Shown here one piece after another: positions 24,517 to 32,983 of a stretch of 32,983 nucleotides of DNA (the stretch's first letter is position 1; every line of letters starts with the position of its first letter). This stretch comes from Faecalimonas sp. (GTDB taxonomy: Bacteria; Bacillota; Clostridia; Lachnospirales; Lachnospiraceae): the NCBI GenBank assembly GCA_020024645.1, contig JAHHTN010000018.1:1-32983 (forward strand). Reading direction: 5' to 3'. The notes beneath the pieces were generated by a model, which did no database searches, had not been told where the DNA came from, and worked only from the letters and a program-made list of their open reading frames with translations. Made by a program: the position numbers and the translations under genes.

Positions 24517-26586
24517 ATGAAAAGAAAAAAGATATGGCTAACATTAGGGATAATGGTGTCTGTAGTAAGTATGTCAGTAACTGCAATGCCTAATCAAAGA
24601 GAAGTATATGCAAAAACAGAATATGTACAAACTATGTCCGATGAGAAAGAAAATGTTTCTCCAAAAGAATATAATAGGATTGCATTAAAATTTGTAGAAT
24701 CCTTGAATCCTGATACATTTAAAAAATGGGACCAGTCAATTGCTGAGATGACAGAGGAAGAAGAGAAGGAAATTAAATCATTTTTGGATGAGAATATCAT
24801 TAAGGATGAAAAGGATGATTACCAGAAAGCAAAAAGAATTTATGAGTGGATTATGAAAAATATTAAATATGCAAGTCCACAGGATCAAAATATAGGGTTG
24901 AAACCATATGATGTTTTTAAATATAAGGTTGCTGTTTGTGGTGGATATTCTAATTTATATAAGGCTATGTTAAATCTTGTTGGAATACCGTCTGTTTTAG
25001 TTACAGGAAATACATCAGCAGGTGCACATGAATGGAATATGGTATATGTAGATGGAAAATGGTTTTTCTCTGATAGCACATGGGGAAGCAGTAATGAAAA
25101 ATGGTTTGATTATGGATTTGAACAGTTTTCTAAAGATCATATGGTATTAGATGTACAGCAGGTTTATGCGACAGATGAGAATGGAATTATTTTCGGATTT
25201 CATAATGGGATAGCTGTTATGGGTTTGAAAAATGGTGCAAAAACATTAACTGTTCCAGAAAAATATAAAGAAATCGATGTTACATCAGTGGCATATACAG
25301 TATTTGATGAAAAGTACGCACTTGAAAATATCATATTTACTGAAAAAATCAAAAATGTAGATATAGAAAATAAATCTAAAACACTAAAAAGTATAGCAGT
25401 CCCAAAGGAAAATCCATATTACGCATCAAAGGATGGTGTACTGTTTACGAAAGACTTTTCAAGAATTTTAATTTATCCTTTTGCAAAAGAGGAGAAAAGT
25501 TTTGTTATACCAAAAGAGGTAAGTGATTACGATGCGAAAGAAACATTCGCAACGCCACAGTTGTCTGAAATTTTAGTTGAAGAGGGAAATGAGAAGTTCT
25601 CTTCTTATGATGGAGCGGTTTATAATAAAGATAAGACAAATCTTCTTACTGTTCCAGAAGGGAAAGATAAGATTTATATTCCTGAAACAGTTGTGCTGGA
25701 TAATATTGCTTTGAATGGAAAACAAAATTTAAAAACAGTTATTTTAGAGGACGGAATAAAAAAGATTCCGCCATATACATTTAGCGGTTGTACAAGTTTG
25801 CACAAGATTTATATACCTGCATCTGTTATAGAGATTTCGAAAGAGTCGTTCAATAATGTTAATTTGAAAGGAGTAACTATTTGTGGGGAAAAAGGCAGTG
25901 CTGCGGAAAAGTTTGCAAAAACGAATCAAATCAGATTTGAAGACATGAAAGCACTGGAGATAAAATTAGAAGAGGCAAAAGAAGCAATTGCCAAAGCAAA
26001 AGGATATGATAATGCGGATAAGTATACGGAAGAAAGTATAGAGATATTGCATAAAGTTATCGGTGAATCCGAGACAGTAGTGCGAAAAGAAGGGGTAACA
26101 GTAGAAGAATTGGATCGAGTGATTAAAAAACTGAATATTACTATTGCAGGAATGGAAGAAAAAATCGAGCCAGAGCAACCGGAAATTTCTGAAGAAATTC
26201 AGAAGAAGATAGAAGAAGTCAATTCATTGATTCAAAAAGCAAAAAAATATGATAATGAGGACAAATATACGTTAGAAAGTATAGTAGCATTGCGTAAAGC
26301 GATTAAAGAAGGGAAAACAGCAGTGGCTAAGGAAGCGGTGAAAGAAGAAGAACTGGATCAAGTTATTGTGAATTTGAATGAAGCTATTGCAGAGATGAAA
26401 GAGTTGGAGGTAAAGAATCCGCCAAAAGAGGAAAAACCACAGCAAGAAAAACCACAGATTGATACTCCGAAGGAAGAGCAAGGGGATGTGCCGAAAACAG
26501 CAGATAGATCTGCACCCGGGGTGCTTGGATTTGGAATGATGGCGAGTACGGCTATTGTTGCATTTTTACAAAAGAAAAAGAAATAA
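24517..26586 (+). CDS. surface protein: transglutaminase-like, leucine-rich repeats, FIVAR repeats, sorting signal
   Basis: A 689-residue secreted protein. The signal peptide covers ~1-33. The transglutaminase-like domain (~95-190) has an intact Cys-His-Asp triad: C141 in AVCGGYSNLYKAML, H171 in GAHEWNMV, D186 in SDSTWG. It is followed by LRR_5/BspA-like repeats (~230-470; TVILEDGIKKIPPYTFSGCTSL) and two FIVAR-like helical repeats (~480-550 and ~560-630), both with KAK-x-YDN-x-DKYT-x-ES. Next come a Pro/Glu/Lys linker and a C-terminal sorting signal: V658-P-K-T-A-D, a hydrophobic stretch and KKKK. It may cross-link or cleave peptides at the cell wall or process host proteins; the domain is also found in peptidases, so the reaction is open. 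The start follows GAGAGGAAA. No terminator separates it from the GH20 gene. Confidence 0.9.
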   Translation: MKRKKIWLTLGIMVSVVSMSVTAMPNQREVYAKTEYVQTMSDEKENVSPKEYNRIALKFVESLNPDTFKKWDQSIAEMTEEEEKEIKSFLDENIIKDEKDDYQKAKRIYEWIMKNIKYASPQDQNIGLKPYDVFKYKVAVCGGYSNLYKAMLNLVGIPSVLVTGNTSAGAHEWNMVYVDGKWFFSDSTWGSSNEKWFDYGFEQFSKDHMVLDVQQVYATDENGIIFGFHNGIAVMGLKNGAKTLTVPEKYKEIDVTSVAYTVFDEKYALENIIFTEKIKNVDIENKSKTLKSIAVPKENPYYASKDGVLFTKDFSRILIYPFAKEEKSFVIPKEVSDYDAKETFATPQLSEILVEEGNEKFSSYDGAVYNKDKTNLLTVPEGKDKIYIPETVVLDNIALNGKQNLKTVILEDGIKKIPPYTFSGCTSLHKIYIPASVIEISKESFNNVNLKGVTICGEKGSAAEKFAKTNQIRFEDMKALEIKLEEAKEAIAKAKGYDNADKYTEESIEILHKVIGESETVVRKEGVTVEELDRVIKKLNITIAGMEEKIEPEQPEISEEIQKKIEEVNSLIQKAKKYDNEDKYTLESIVALRKAIKEGKTAVAKEAVKEEELDQVIVNLNEAIAEMKELEVKNPPKEEKPQQEKPQIDTPKEEQGDVPKTADRSAPGVLGFGMMASTAIVAFLQKKKK

Positions 26587-26625
26587 TAACGAAATTAATG
26601 GCAAAACAAACAAAAACAAATAGAC

Positions 26626-26654
26626 TTGAGTTGGATGATGTGGTATTCTTAAAT
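26626..26654 (+). promoter_or_regulatory. possible promoter of the GH20 gene
   Basis: TTGAGT, a 17-base spacer and TTAAAT (26649-26654). The -10 is poor, so this is tentative; readthrough from the upstream surface-protein gene is also possible. Confidence 0.35.
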
Positions 26655-26714
26655 AAGATTTATTTATGAAAAAAGGAAAAATAGAACATAAATATTGAAA
26701 GCGAGGAATGCAAC

Positions 26715-29700
26715 ATGAAAAAGAAAAGAGTGATGGCACTCTTATTAACAGCCACATTAACTATGGGGAATTTATTTTCTGGTAGTATTATGGTACATGC
26801 AGCGGGAGAAGAAACCACACAGCCACAGGAATTTGTGATAAAACGTGCGACAGAGAAGAATCTTGCATTGAATCGTCCTGCAAGGGCATCAAAGTACTTG
26901 CAGGAAACGAATCAAGCTCCAGCAAGGTTACCCAATCTTGCATTTGATGGTAAGGGGGATAATAAAACAGATGCTGGTTTGAATAGTCGTTGGCAAAGTG
27001 GAGATGACGATACATTTACAGAACAATGGTTAGAGGTAGATTTAGGAAATGCAGCAAAGGTTTCAGATATAACAGTAAAGTTTTTTGCAAAGTTATATGG
27101 AAATTTTGTCATTGAAACTTCAGATAGCAACGGAGAACAGGCAAAATGGACAGAGGTAGGGAAACTGGATATTCCATCAGGAGATGCTACTAATATTATT
27201 AAAACAGTAGATTTAAAAAAGAATGGAAAACCTATACAAGTGTCTAGATATGTACGTCTTCGTTTTACTTCTGCAAATGAAAAGGCGGCGAAAAGAAGTA
27301 TTGGTATTTATGAATGCGAAGTACATGGGGAATTGGATGGTCCTGACAAACCAAACACAATTACGGGAAACATTGCCCAAGGAAAACGAGTAGAGGCTTC
27401 AGGTGTAGAAGCAGAAGCACAGCAGTTTAAAGCGGAATTGGCTGTAGACGGAGATAAAACAAGCGATACATCTAGATGGTCAGCCCCTAAGATGAAGAAT
27501 GGAACAACTCCGAATCAAAATCAGACAATGCAATGGTTTGAAATCGATCTTGGAAATGAAGTAACAGATATTACAAGTATTGATGTGACTTTCTTTAAAA
27601 AAGTATTTTCAACAGATTTTGTTATCAAGACAAAAGAGAATAAAAATGATGCTTGGGGAGAACCTGTTGTAATATTTAAATGTGCTCCATCTGGCGAAAC
27701 GAAAGATGAAAATAAAAAGGTTAGTATTACTACGTTAAAAAACTTAAAAAAATATGTTCGTTTTGAATTTATTAAAGTAAATACAAGTGCAGGTGGAAAT
27801 AGTGTTTCTGTGCGTGAAATTGAGATTAATGGAACGCAGGTGCAAGTACCAAATGAAGCAGAATCGGCACAGGAAGTTATTGATTCTATAAAAGGATTAG
27901 AACAAATCACAGCAGATATGGCAGAAGTTCCACTTCCGACAGTGCCTGAAGGGTATGAAATTTATGTGAAAGGCAGTGAATTTCCACAGGTCATTGCCGA
28001 TGATGGAAAGATTACCGATTACAATATCTACGACTATAACAATATGGAAATTATGTTAGAAGTTGTAAATAAAGAAGATAAAAATGATAAAGCGCAAAAA
28101 ACTTTCCAAGTGTCTGTGCCGAAAAAAACACAGAAGCATGCTGAACTTTTTCCAAAAGTAGAAAAACAGAATGCTGAACCAAAAGTCATACCAAGTATAC
28201 AGGAGTGGTATGGATATAATGGAGAAGTGCAACTTAGCAAAGACTCTCGCATCATTGTAAAAGATAATGCAAATTTGAATGTGAATAAAATTGCAAAACG
28301 TCTACAAAAAGATTTAAAAGAGATTGCAGGAATGGAGCTTTCGATTGTTAGTGGACAAAATGGGAATGGAAATGACATTGTCATTGAGTCAGCAACAAAA
28401 GATATATATTCACTTGGAAAAGAAGGGTATTTATTACAGGCAGATGATAAAGGAATTCATATTATTGCCAATGGTTATAATGGATGCTTGTATGGTGCGA
28501 TGACATTGGAACAAGTACTCTACACACAAAAAGGTAAATTTACTTTTCCAAAAGGTGTTGCAAGAGATTTCTCTAAATATGAAGTTAGGGGTGTTATGAT
28601 TGATATTGCAAGAACACCATATCGTATGGATGCTTTAGAAGATATTGTAAAAGCTCTATCATTTTACAAAATCAATGAAGTGCAATTCCATTTGAATGAT
28701 AATCGCCATGTGCCAGGAAATAAGGACCGAGATAAATATGAGCATTGGAAAGATGTGGAAGGTATGTTCCGTCTGGAAAGTGATACGTTTCCAGGCTTGG
28801 TGACAACTCCGAAAAAAGATAAATATTATAATGAAGTATTTGGAGGGACTCCTCAATATACAAAAGAAGAATATAAAAACTTGCAGAAAATGGCTATGGA
28901 TTATGGAATCAATCCAATTTCTGAGATTGATGCACCTGGACATTCCCTTCTGTTTACAAAATATGTAAAAAATAATTTGGAAGATGTAAAGAAAAAAGTT
29001 CCTGGGGTTACAGGAAATATTAATGCGGATAAAGACTGGGAACTTTTAGCGATGACAGGAGAAAAGAAAAATTCTGCATTCGCATTTATGGATGTACTAT
29101 TCGATGAATATTTGGAAGAGAATGTTTTCTTGGGAGATACAGTAAACATTGGAGCAGATGAATATTGGAATATTACACCTGAAGAACGAAAAGGTGTACA
29201 AGCTTATATTCGCCAGACAGCAGATAATATTAAACAGCACAATAAAAAAGTGCGTATGTGGGGATCGACAAAACAATTTTTCGCTAATCAAGAAGAAGCA
29301 AAGGCATATAATGATATTGAAATCGATTTTTGGTCAAATTCTTGGGAAGATGCACAGAATCGAATTAAACAAGGATATAAAGTTATCAATGTGGATTCCT
29401 TCCATTTATATGGAAATCCGGGAAGAGATAAAAGAGATATTGTAAACGTAGAGCACATTTTTAACAACTGGAATCCTACAGTAATGACAGGAAGTAATGA
29501 TGTAAAGAAATCAGAACCTAATCTTCTTGGAGCCAAAACAGCGCTTTGGGCAGATATTAGTGATATGGGTGTTACAGAGAGAGATAACTTTGAACGTATT
29601 TTACGTCAGGCAGCTGTACTTAGCGAAAAAACATGGGGAGGAACAGACGAGACACAAAGCTTTGAAGAATATAGTTTTAAGTACGAAAGCCTTCAGCAAG

Positions 29701-31448
29701 GACCGGGTGTATCTCTTGGTGGAGATGTAAAAAGTGAAACAGGACTTGTGTTGGATTATGATTTTGCAAATGTAAAAGACGGAAAAGTATATGATGCAAG
29801 TGGAAATAAGTACAATGGGAAAATTACAAGTGCAGAAGTAGAGAAAACAGACGGAAAGACATGGTTGAAATTAACTGGTAATGGAAAAGTGGAAACAGGA
29901 CTTCGGTCTATGGACTATCCATATACAGTACAGTTTGATTTACATATTCCAAAAGATACAAAAAAAGAAGTGAATTTATTTGATGGAAGAGATGGACGTT
30001 TGACAATTAAGGAAAATGGAAATTTAGGATTGAACCGTTCGTACTTTAATCAAGATTTCGGATTTAATATTCCAAAAGGAAAAGATGTAAAATTGACCGT
30101 TGTAGGTACACAACAGGTAACAAAACTATATGTAAATGGAAAACTTTCAAAGACTTTATTGAGAACATCAGAATCTGAGACAGATTATGCACATTTATTG
30201 TCTACATTTGTATTCCCACTTACAACAATTGGGGAAGGATTGGATGGAAAGATTGCAGACATCAAAGTATATAACAAAGCATTGTCGCCTGAGAAAATTG
30301 ATGAGATTTCAAAAGGAAATGTTGTAAATGAATTAAACGTATCTCAGGGAACAGCAGCTGCTGGAGTTGCACAGCACAAAGGAGATACAAATCAAGATGT
30401 GGCTTGGAAGAAGTTGCGTGTAGGCTGGAAAGCAATTGACGGAGATGGAAATACTTTAGAGGGAAAACATGATACAACTGTAAGTGAAAAGGATTCTTAT
30501 TTTGAAGGAGCTCATGCAGACAGTTCGTTTGCAGTAGATTTATTGAAGGAGCAGAAGATTAGCAAACTTGTATTGCAGTGGGATAGAGAACCTCAAAGTT
30601 TTAAAATTCAGACATCGACAGATGGAAAAGCATGGACAGACGTGAAAACTGCTACTGGAGAAAATGTAAATACACTTACATTTGAGACGCCGTTAAATAC
30701 ACGTTATTTGAAAATGCAAGGAATAAGTTTGAGAAATAATCAAACATTTCAGTTAAGAGAATTTGAGGCTTATGAATCTGTGGATAAAACACAACTAGAA
30801 AAATTAGTAAAAGAAGCAGAAAAAAAACTAAAAGAACTTGGTGTGACATTTGCAAATAGAAAAGGTTATGATGTTTTGGTAGAAGCATATGTAACAGGAA
30901 ATTCTGTTTATGAAAACGCTCTTGCTGAGCAGGAAAATGTAAAAGAAGCAGAAAAAATGGTTCAAGATGCTCTTGGAAAACTTCCTGAACAACAGGAAAA
31001 AGTAACGGTTATTTTTGATGTGGAAGGTGAAAAAACATCAATAGAATTGAAAAAAGGAGAAATTCTAGGGGAACACTTACCGTCAGAACCTGTAAAAGAA
31101 GGGTTTAGGTTTAAAGAATGGAACACAGACAATACTGGTAAAGGAACAAAAGTAACAGCAGACACAGTTGTTGAGGAAGATATGACAGTGTATGCAGTAT
31201 TTGAAAAAGATTCTGAACCAGAAAAACCAAACAAACCAGAGCAAAAACCAGAAAATCCAGAAAAACCGGACAAACCAGAGCAAAAGCCGGAAAATCTAAA
31301 CAAGCCTGTAGAAGTTAAACCGACAGAAAAACCAAATGAAAAGAACCCGATTAAGACGGGGGACACACAGTCGCCGATATGGTATTTGGGACTTATGACG
31401 GCAGCAGGAGTTGTCATAATCGGTAAAAAGAAGAAAAAAGAAGATTAA
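26715..31448 (+). CDS. secreted, wall-anchored GH20 hexosaminidase / probable lacto-N-biosidase
   Basis: A 1577-residue cell-surface glycoside hydrolase. Signal peptide ~1-30; two F5/8-type (CBM32-like) domains at ~46-206 and ~219-373; a spacer; a GH20b domain (~492-612); and the GH20 catalytic barrel (~623-977). The catalytic pair is D815-E816 in NIGADEYW, and substrate-site residues lie in QFHLNDNRH and TALWADISD. A LamG-like lectin domain (~1009-1192), a third CBM32-like domain (~1206-1356), a FIVAR-like unit, an InlB/Flg_new repeat (~1430-1497), a Pro/Glu/Lys-rich wall spacer and the sorting signal I1546-K-T-G-D, helix, KKKKKED complete it. GH20 enzymes release GlcNAc or, as in Bifidobacterium LnbB, lacto-N-biose. 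The lectin-plus-CBM32 layout and long GH20 domain favour the second. The family is secure; the specificity is inferred. The start follows GAGGAA. Confidence 0.92.
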   Translation: MKKKRVMALLLTATLTMGNLFSGSIMVHAAGEETTQPQEFVIKRATEKNLALNRPARASKYLQETNQAPARLPNLAFDGKGDNKTDAGLNSRWQSGDDDTFTEQWLEVDLGNAAKVSDITVKFFAKLYGNFVIETSDSNGEQAKWTEVGKLDIPSGDATNIIKTVDLKKNGKPIQVSRYVRLRFTSANEKAAKRSIGIYECEVHGELDGPDKPNTITGNIAQGKRVEASGVEAEAQQFKAELAVDGDKTSDTSRWSAPKMKNGTTPNQNQTMQWFEIDLGNEVTDITSIDVTFFKKVFSTDFVIKTKENKNDAWGEPVVIFKCAPSGETKDENKKVSITTLKNLKKYVRFEFIKVNTSAGGNSVSVREIEINGTQVQVPNEAESAQEVIDSIKGLEQITADMAEVPLPTVPEGYEIYVKGSEFPQVIADDGKITDYNIYDYNNMEIMLEVVNKEDKNDKAQKTFQVSVPKKTQKHAELFPKVEKQNAEPKVIPSIQEWYGYNGEVQLSKDSRIIVKDNANLNVNKIAKRLQKDLKEIAGMELSIVSGQNGNGNDIVIESATKDIYSLGKEGYLLQADDKGIHIIANGYNGCLYGAMTLEQVLYTQKGKFTFPKGVARDFSKYEVRGVMIDIARTPYRMDALEDIVKALSFYKINEVQFHLNDNRHVPGNKDRDKYEHWKDVEGMFRLESDTFPGLVTTPKKDKYYNEVFGGTPQYTKEEYKNLQKMAMDYGINPISEIDAPGHSLLFTKYVKNNLEDVKKKVPGVTGNINADKDWELLAMTGEKKNSAFAFMDVLFDEYLEENVFLGDTVNIGADEYWNITPEERKGVQAYIRQTADNIKQHNKKVRMWGSTKQFFANQEEAKAYNDIEIDFWSNSWEDAQNRIKQGYKVINVDSFHLYGNPGRDKRDIVNVEHIFNNWNPTVMTGSNDVKKSEPNLLGAKTALWADISDMGVTERDNFERILRQAAVLSEKTWGGTDETQSFEEYSFKYESLQQGPGVSLGGDVKSETGLVLDYDFANVKDGKVYDASGNKYNGKITSAEVEKTDGKTWLKLTGNGKVETGLRSMDYPYTVQFDLHIPKDTKKEVNLFDGRDGRLTIKENGNLGLNRSYFNQDFGFNIPKGKDVKLTVVGTQQVTKLYVNGKLSKTLLRTSESETDYAHLLSTFVFPLTTIGEGLDGKIADIKVYNKALSPEKIDEISKGNVVNELNVSQGTAAAGVAQHKGDTNQDVAWKKLRVGWKAIDGDGNTLEGKHDTTVSEKDSYFEGAHADSSFAVDLLKEQKISKLVLQWDREPQSFKIQTSTDGKAWTDVKTATGENVNTLTFETPLNTRYLKMQGISLRNNQTFQLREFEAYESVDKTQLEKLVKEAEKKLKELGVTFANRKGYDVLVEAYVTGNSVYENALAEQENVKEAEKMVQDALGKLPEQQEKVTVIFDVEGEKTSIELKKGEILGEHLPSEPVKEGFRFKEWNTDNTGKGTKVTADTVVEEDMTVYAVFEKDSEPEKPNKPEQKPENPEKPDKPEQKPENLNKPVEVKPTEKPNEKNPIKTGDTQSPIWYLGLMTAAGVVIIGKKKKKED

Positions 31449-31467
31449 ATACTTCTAAAAATACAGG

Positions 31468-31496
31468 TTGACGTAATCTGTAAGTAGTGTTATGAT
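31468..31496 (+). promoter_or_regulatory. sigma-A promoter of the SAM riboswitch-metK transcript
   Basis: TTGACG (31468-31473), a 17-base spacer and TATGAT (31491-31496) preceded by TGT as an extended -10. The start is near 31503. The -35 lies only 20 bases after the GH20 stop. Confidence 0.85.
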
Positions 31497-31532
31497 AATC
31501 AGCGTAACAAATATATGTATTATATAGAGACT

Positions 31533-31636
31533 TTCTCTTATTCAGAGTGGTGGAGGTAAAAGGACTGATGAAGCCACGGCAACCCCTTGTTATTAGGAAG
31601 GTGCCAACCTGAGCGAGTAATCGAACAATAAGAGGA
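31533..31636 (+). promoter_or_regulatory. SAM-I riboswitch (S-box)
   Basis: P1 is CTCTTATT (31535-31542) paired with AATAAGAG (31627-31634). The conserved core includes CAGAGTGGTGGAGG, GGACTGATGAAGCC, GGCAACC, GGTGCCAACC and GAGCGAG, as in S-box leaders. When SAM is bound, the downstream terminator (31656-31683) should form and shut off metK. Confidence 0.96.
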
Positions 31637-31655
31637 TTGATTTATGAGAATATAA

Positions 31656-31683
31656 ACAGTCCACTTTTGTGGGCTGTTTTTTT
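31656..31683 (+). terminator. SAM-riboswitch-controlled terminator before metK
   Basis: ACAGTCCAC (31656-31664) and GTGGGCTGT (31669-31677) form a 9-bp stem with loop TTTT, followed by a run of T. It is the expression platform of the S-box. Confidence 0.9.
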
Positions 31684-31759
31684 GTAAAAAATCAGGAGAA
31701 TATAGTTTTTTACAGAGAGATCCTTACAAAGAGAAAGTAGAAAAAGAAAGGAAAAGAAA

Positions 31760-32947
31760 ATGGAGAGATTATTATTTACTTCAGAATCAGTAACAGAAGG
31801 ACATCCAGATAAAATTTGTGATCAGATTTCAGACGCTGTTTTGGATGCGTTGATGGAACAAGATCCAAATAGCCGTGTGGCTTGTGAGACAGCAATTACA
31901 ACAGGACTTGTATTAGTTATGGGTGAAATCACAACAAATGCCTATGTAGATATTCAAAAAATTGTAAGAGAAACAATTAATGAAATAGGCTATAATCGTG
32001 GGAAATATGGGTTTGATGCACATACTTGTGGTGTTATTACAGCGATTGATGAACAATCATCGGATATTGCCATGGGTGTTGATAAAGCATTAGAAGCAAA
32101 AGAAAATAAAATGACAGACGAAGAAATTGAAGCAATTGGTGCAGGTGATCAAGGAATGATGTTTGGATATGCATCAAATGAAACGGAAGAGTATATGCCA
32201 TACCCAATTTCATTAGCACATAAAATGGCATTACAGTTAACAAAAATTCGCAAAAATGGAACGCTTGAATATTTACGTCCGGACGGAAAAACACAGGTTT
32301 CTGTAGAATATAATGAAGAAGGAAAACCAGAGAGACTAGATGCTGTTGTTCTTTCTACACAACATGATCCTGATGTGACACAAGAACAGATTCATGAAGA
32401 TATTAGAAAGCATGTATTTGATGTTATTCTTCCAAAAGAAATGATTGATGAAAACACAAAATTCTTCATTAATCCAACAGGACGATTTGTTATCGGTGGA
32501 CCACATGGAGATAGTGGGGTAACGGGACGTAAAATTATTGTAGATACTTATGGAGGAATGGCTCGTCATGGTGGTGGAGCATTTTCTGGAAAAGATTGTA
32601 CAAAGGTTGATCGTTCAGCAGCATATGCGGCAAGATATGTAGCGAAAAATATTGTGGCAGCTGGAATAGCAGATAAATGTGAAATTCAATTATCATATGC
32701 AATTGGAGTTGCACAGCCTACTTCAATTATGGTTGATACATTTGGAACAGGAAAGTTGTCTGAAGAAAAATTGGTAGAAATTATTAGAGAAAACTTTGAT
32801 TTAAGACCAGCAGGAATTATCAAAATGTTAGATTTACGACGTCCAATTTACAAGCAGACAGCAGCATACGGACATTTTGGACGTAATGATTTAGATTTGC
32901 CTTGGGAAAAATTAGATAAAGTAGAAAGTTTGAAAAAATATCTATAA
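31760..32947 (+). CDS. metK: S-adenosylmethionine synthetase (methionine adenosyltransferase)
   Basis: Makes SAM from methionine and ATP in the cytoplasm. The 395-residue length is normal. Motifs: SVTEGHPDKICDQISDAVLDA (H14, D16, K17; residues 10-30), GAGDQGMMFGYA, the P-loop-like GGPHGDSGVTGRKIIVDTYGG and DRSAAYAARYVAKNIVAA. AAGGA lies before the ATG. Expression is controlled by the SAM-I riboswitch directly upstream, a product-feedback arrangement common in Firmicutes. SAM made here is used by PflA and RlmD encoded in the same window. No terminator is visible after the stop, apart from the beginning of a GGGACGTAG palindrome at the window's end. Confidence 0.97.
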   Translation: MERLLFTSESVTEGHPDKICDQISDAVLDALMEQDPNSRVACETAITTGLVLVMGEITTNAYVDIQKIVRETINEIGYNRGKYGFDAHTCGVITAIDEQSSDIAMGVDKALEAKENKMTDEEIEAIGAGDQGMMFGYASNETEEYMPYPISLAHKMALQLTKIRKNGTLEYLRPDGKTQVSVEYNEEGKPERLDAVVLSTQHDPDVTQEQIHEDIRKHVFDVILPKEMIDENTKFFINPTGRFVIGGPHGDSGVTGRKIIVDTYGGMARHGGGAFSGKDCTKVDRSAAYAARYVAKNIVAAGIADKCEIQLSYAIGVAQPTSIMVDTFGTGKLSEEKLVEIIRENFDLRPAGIIKMLDLRRPIYKQTAAYGHFGRNDLDLPWEKLDKVESLKKYL

Positions 32948-32958
32948 AAAATATATTT

Positions 32959-32983
32959 GGGACGTAGTGATTATGAAACGCTA
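32959..32983. repeat. left part of a second GGGACGTAG palindromic element (cut by window end)
   Basis: GGGACGTAG (32959-32967), a 13-base loop and CTA at the last three bases. It copies the layout of 19647-19681, including the AAANG just before CTA. The arm CGTCCC is predicted just outside the window. Confidence 0.5.

Noticed and set aside
27521..27910. 129-residue minus-strand frame inside the GH20 gene
   Set aside because: Shadow of the CBM32-coding region; no start signal and no recognisable protein.
30962..31417. 151-residue minus-strand open frame over the end of the GH20 gene
   Set aside because: It mirrors the repetitive Pro/Glu/Lys-coding stretch (giving Ser/Gly/Phe repeats), lacks a ribosome site and lies wholly within a clear gene.

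Overview
This A+T-rich window looks like a chromosome segment of an anaerobic, fermentative gut Firmicute, most likely a Lachnospiraceae member of the Mediterraneibacter/Ruminococcus torques-gnavus kind. The evidence is strong AGGAGG ribosome sites, sigma-A promoters, a SAM-I riboswitch, oxygen-sensitive pyruvate formate-lyase, a clostridial 2[4Fe-4S] ferredoxin, and huge wall-anchored host-glycan hydrolases. The species is an inference. I see no rRNA, tRNA, CRISPR array or phage region.

Layout. (1) 193-5418: a 1741-residue secreted GH95 fucosidase. (2) 5463-6962: an intact IS256-family element with perfect 8-bp target duplications, inserted in one arm of a 20-bp perfect palindrome that was the shared terminator of the fucosidase gene and a convergent MerR-type regulator gene. 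(3) 6976-11264, minus strand: MerR regulator, a 56-residue ferredoxin, then the pyruvate formate-lyase locus in the order pflB-grcA-pflA. PFL is split: the 703-residue catalytic protein lacks the glycyl-radical C-terminus, which an adjacent 80-residue gene supplies. (4) 11561-12718: an orphan sugar-binding-type lipoprotein, convergent with a minus-strand mutS2 - response regulator - histidine kinase operon (17254-12752). (5) 17394-21818, plus strand: a membrane-anchored HtrA-like PDZ protein with a broken catalytic triad, YhaM-type exoribonuclease, RlmD-type rRNA methyltransferase and a small alpha/beta hydrolase. (6) 21819-22581: a degenerate-looking stretch with a short direct repeat and small hypothetical genes. 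(7) 22810-24102: murA. (8) 24517-31448: two more cell-surface proteins, a transglutaminase-like/leucine-rich-repeat protein and a 1577-residue GH20 hexosaminidase/probable lacto-N-biosidase. (9) 31468-32947: promoter, SAM-I riboswitch, terminator and metK.

How the parts fit. The GH95 and GH20 enzymes would trim fucosylated type-1 chains of mucin or milk glycans at the cell surface, and PFL with ferredoxin serves the resulting sugar fermentation. The pflB promoter is strong and carries a Rex-like (NADH-sensing) operator at its start site. A strong hairpin between grcA and pflA probably keeps the activating enzyme below the level of its substrate. The most notable items are the natural split of PFL, the IS256 insertion in the palindrome, the pseudo-protease HtrA, and a repeated GGGACGTAG hairpin that occurs at 19646 and again, cut off, at the window's right edge.
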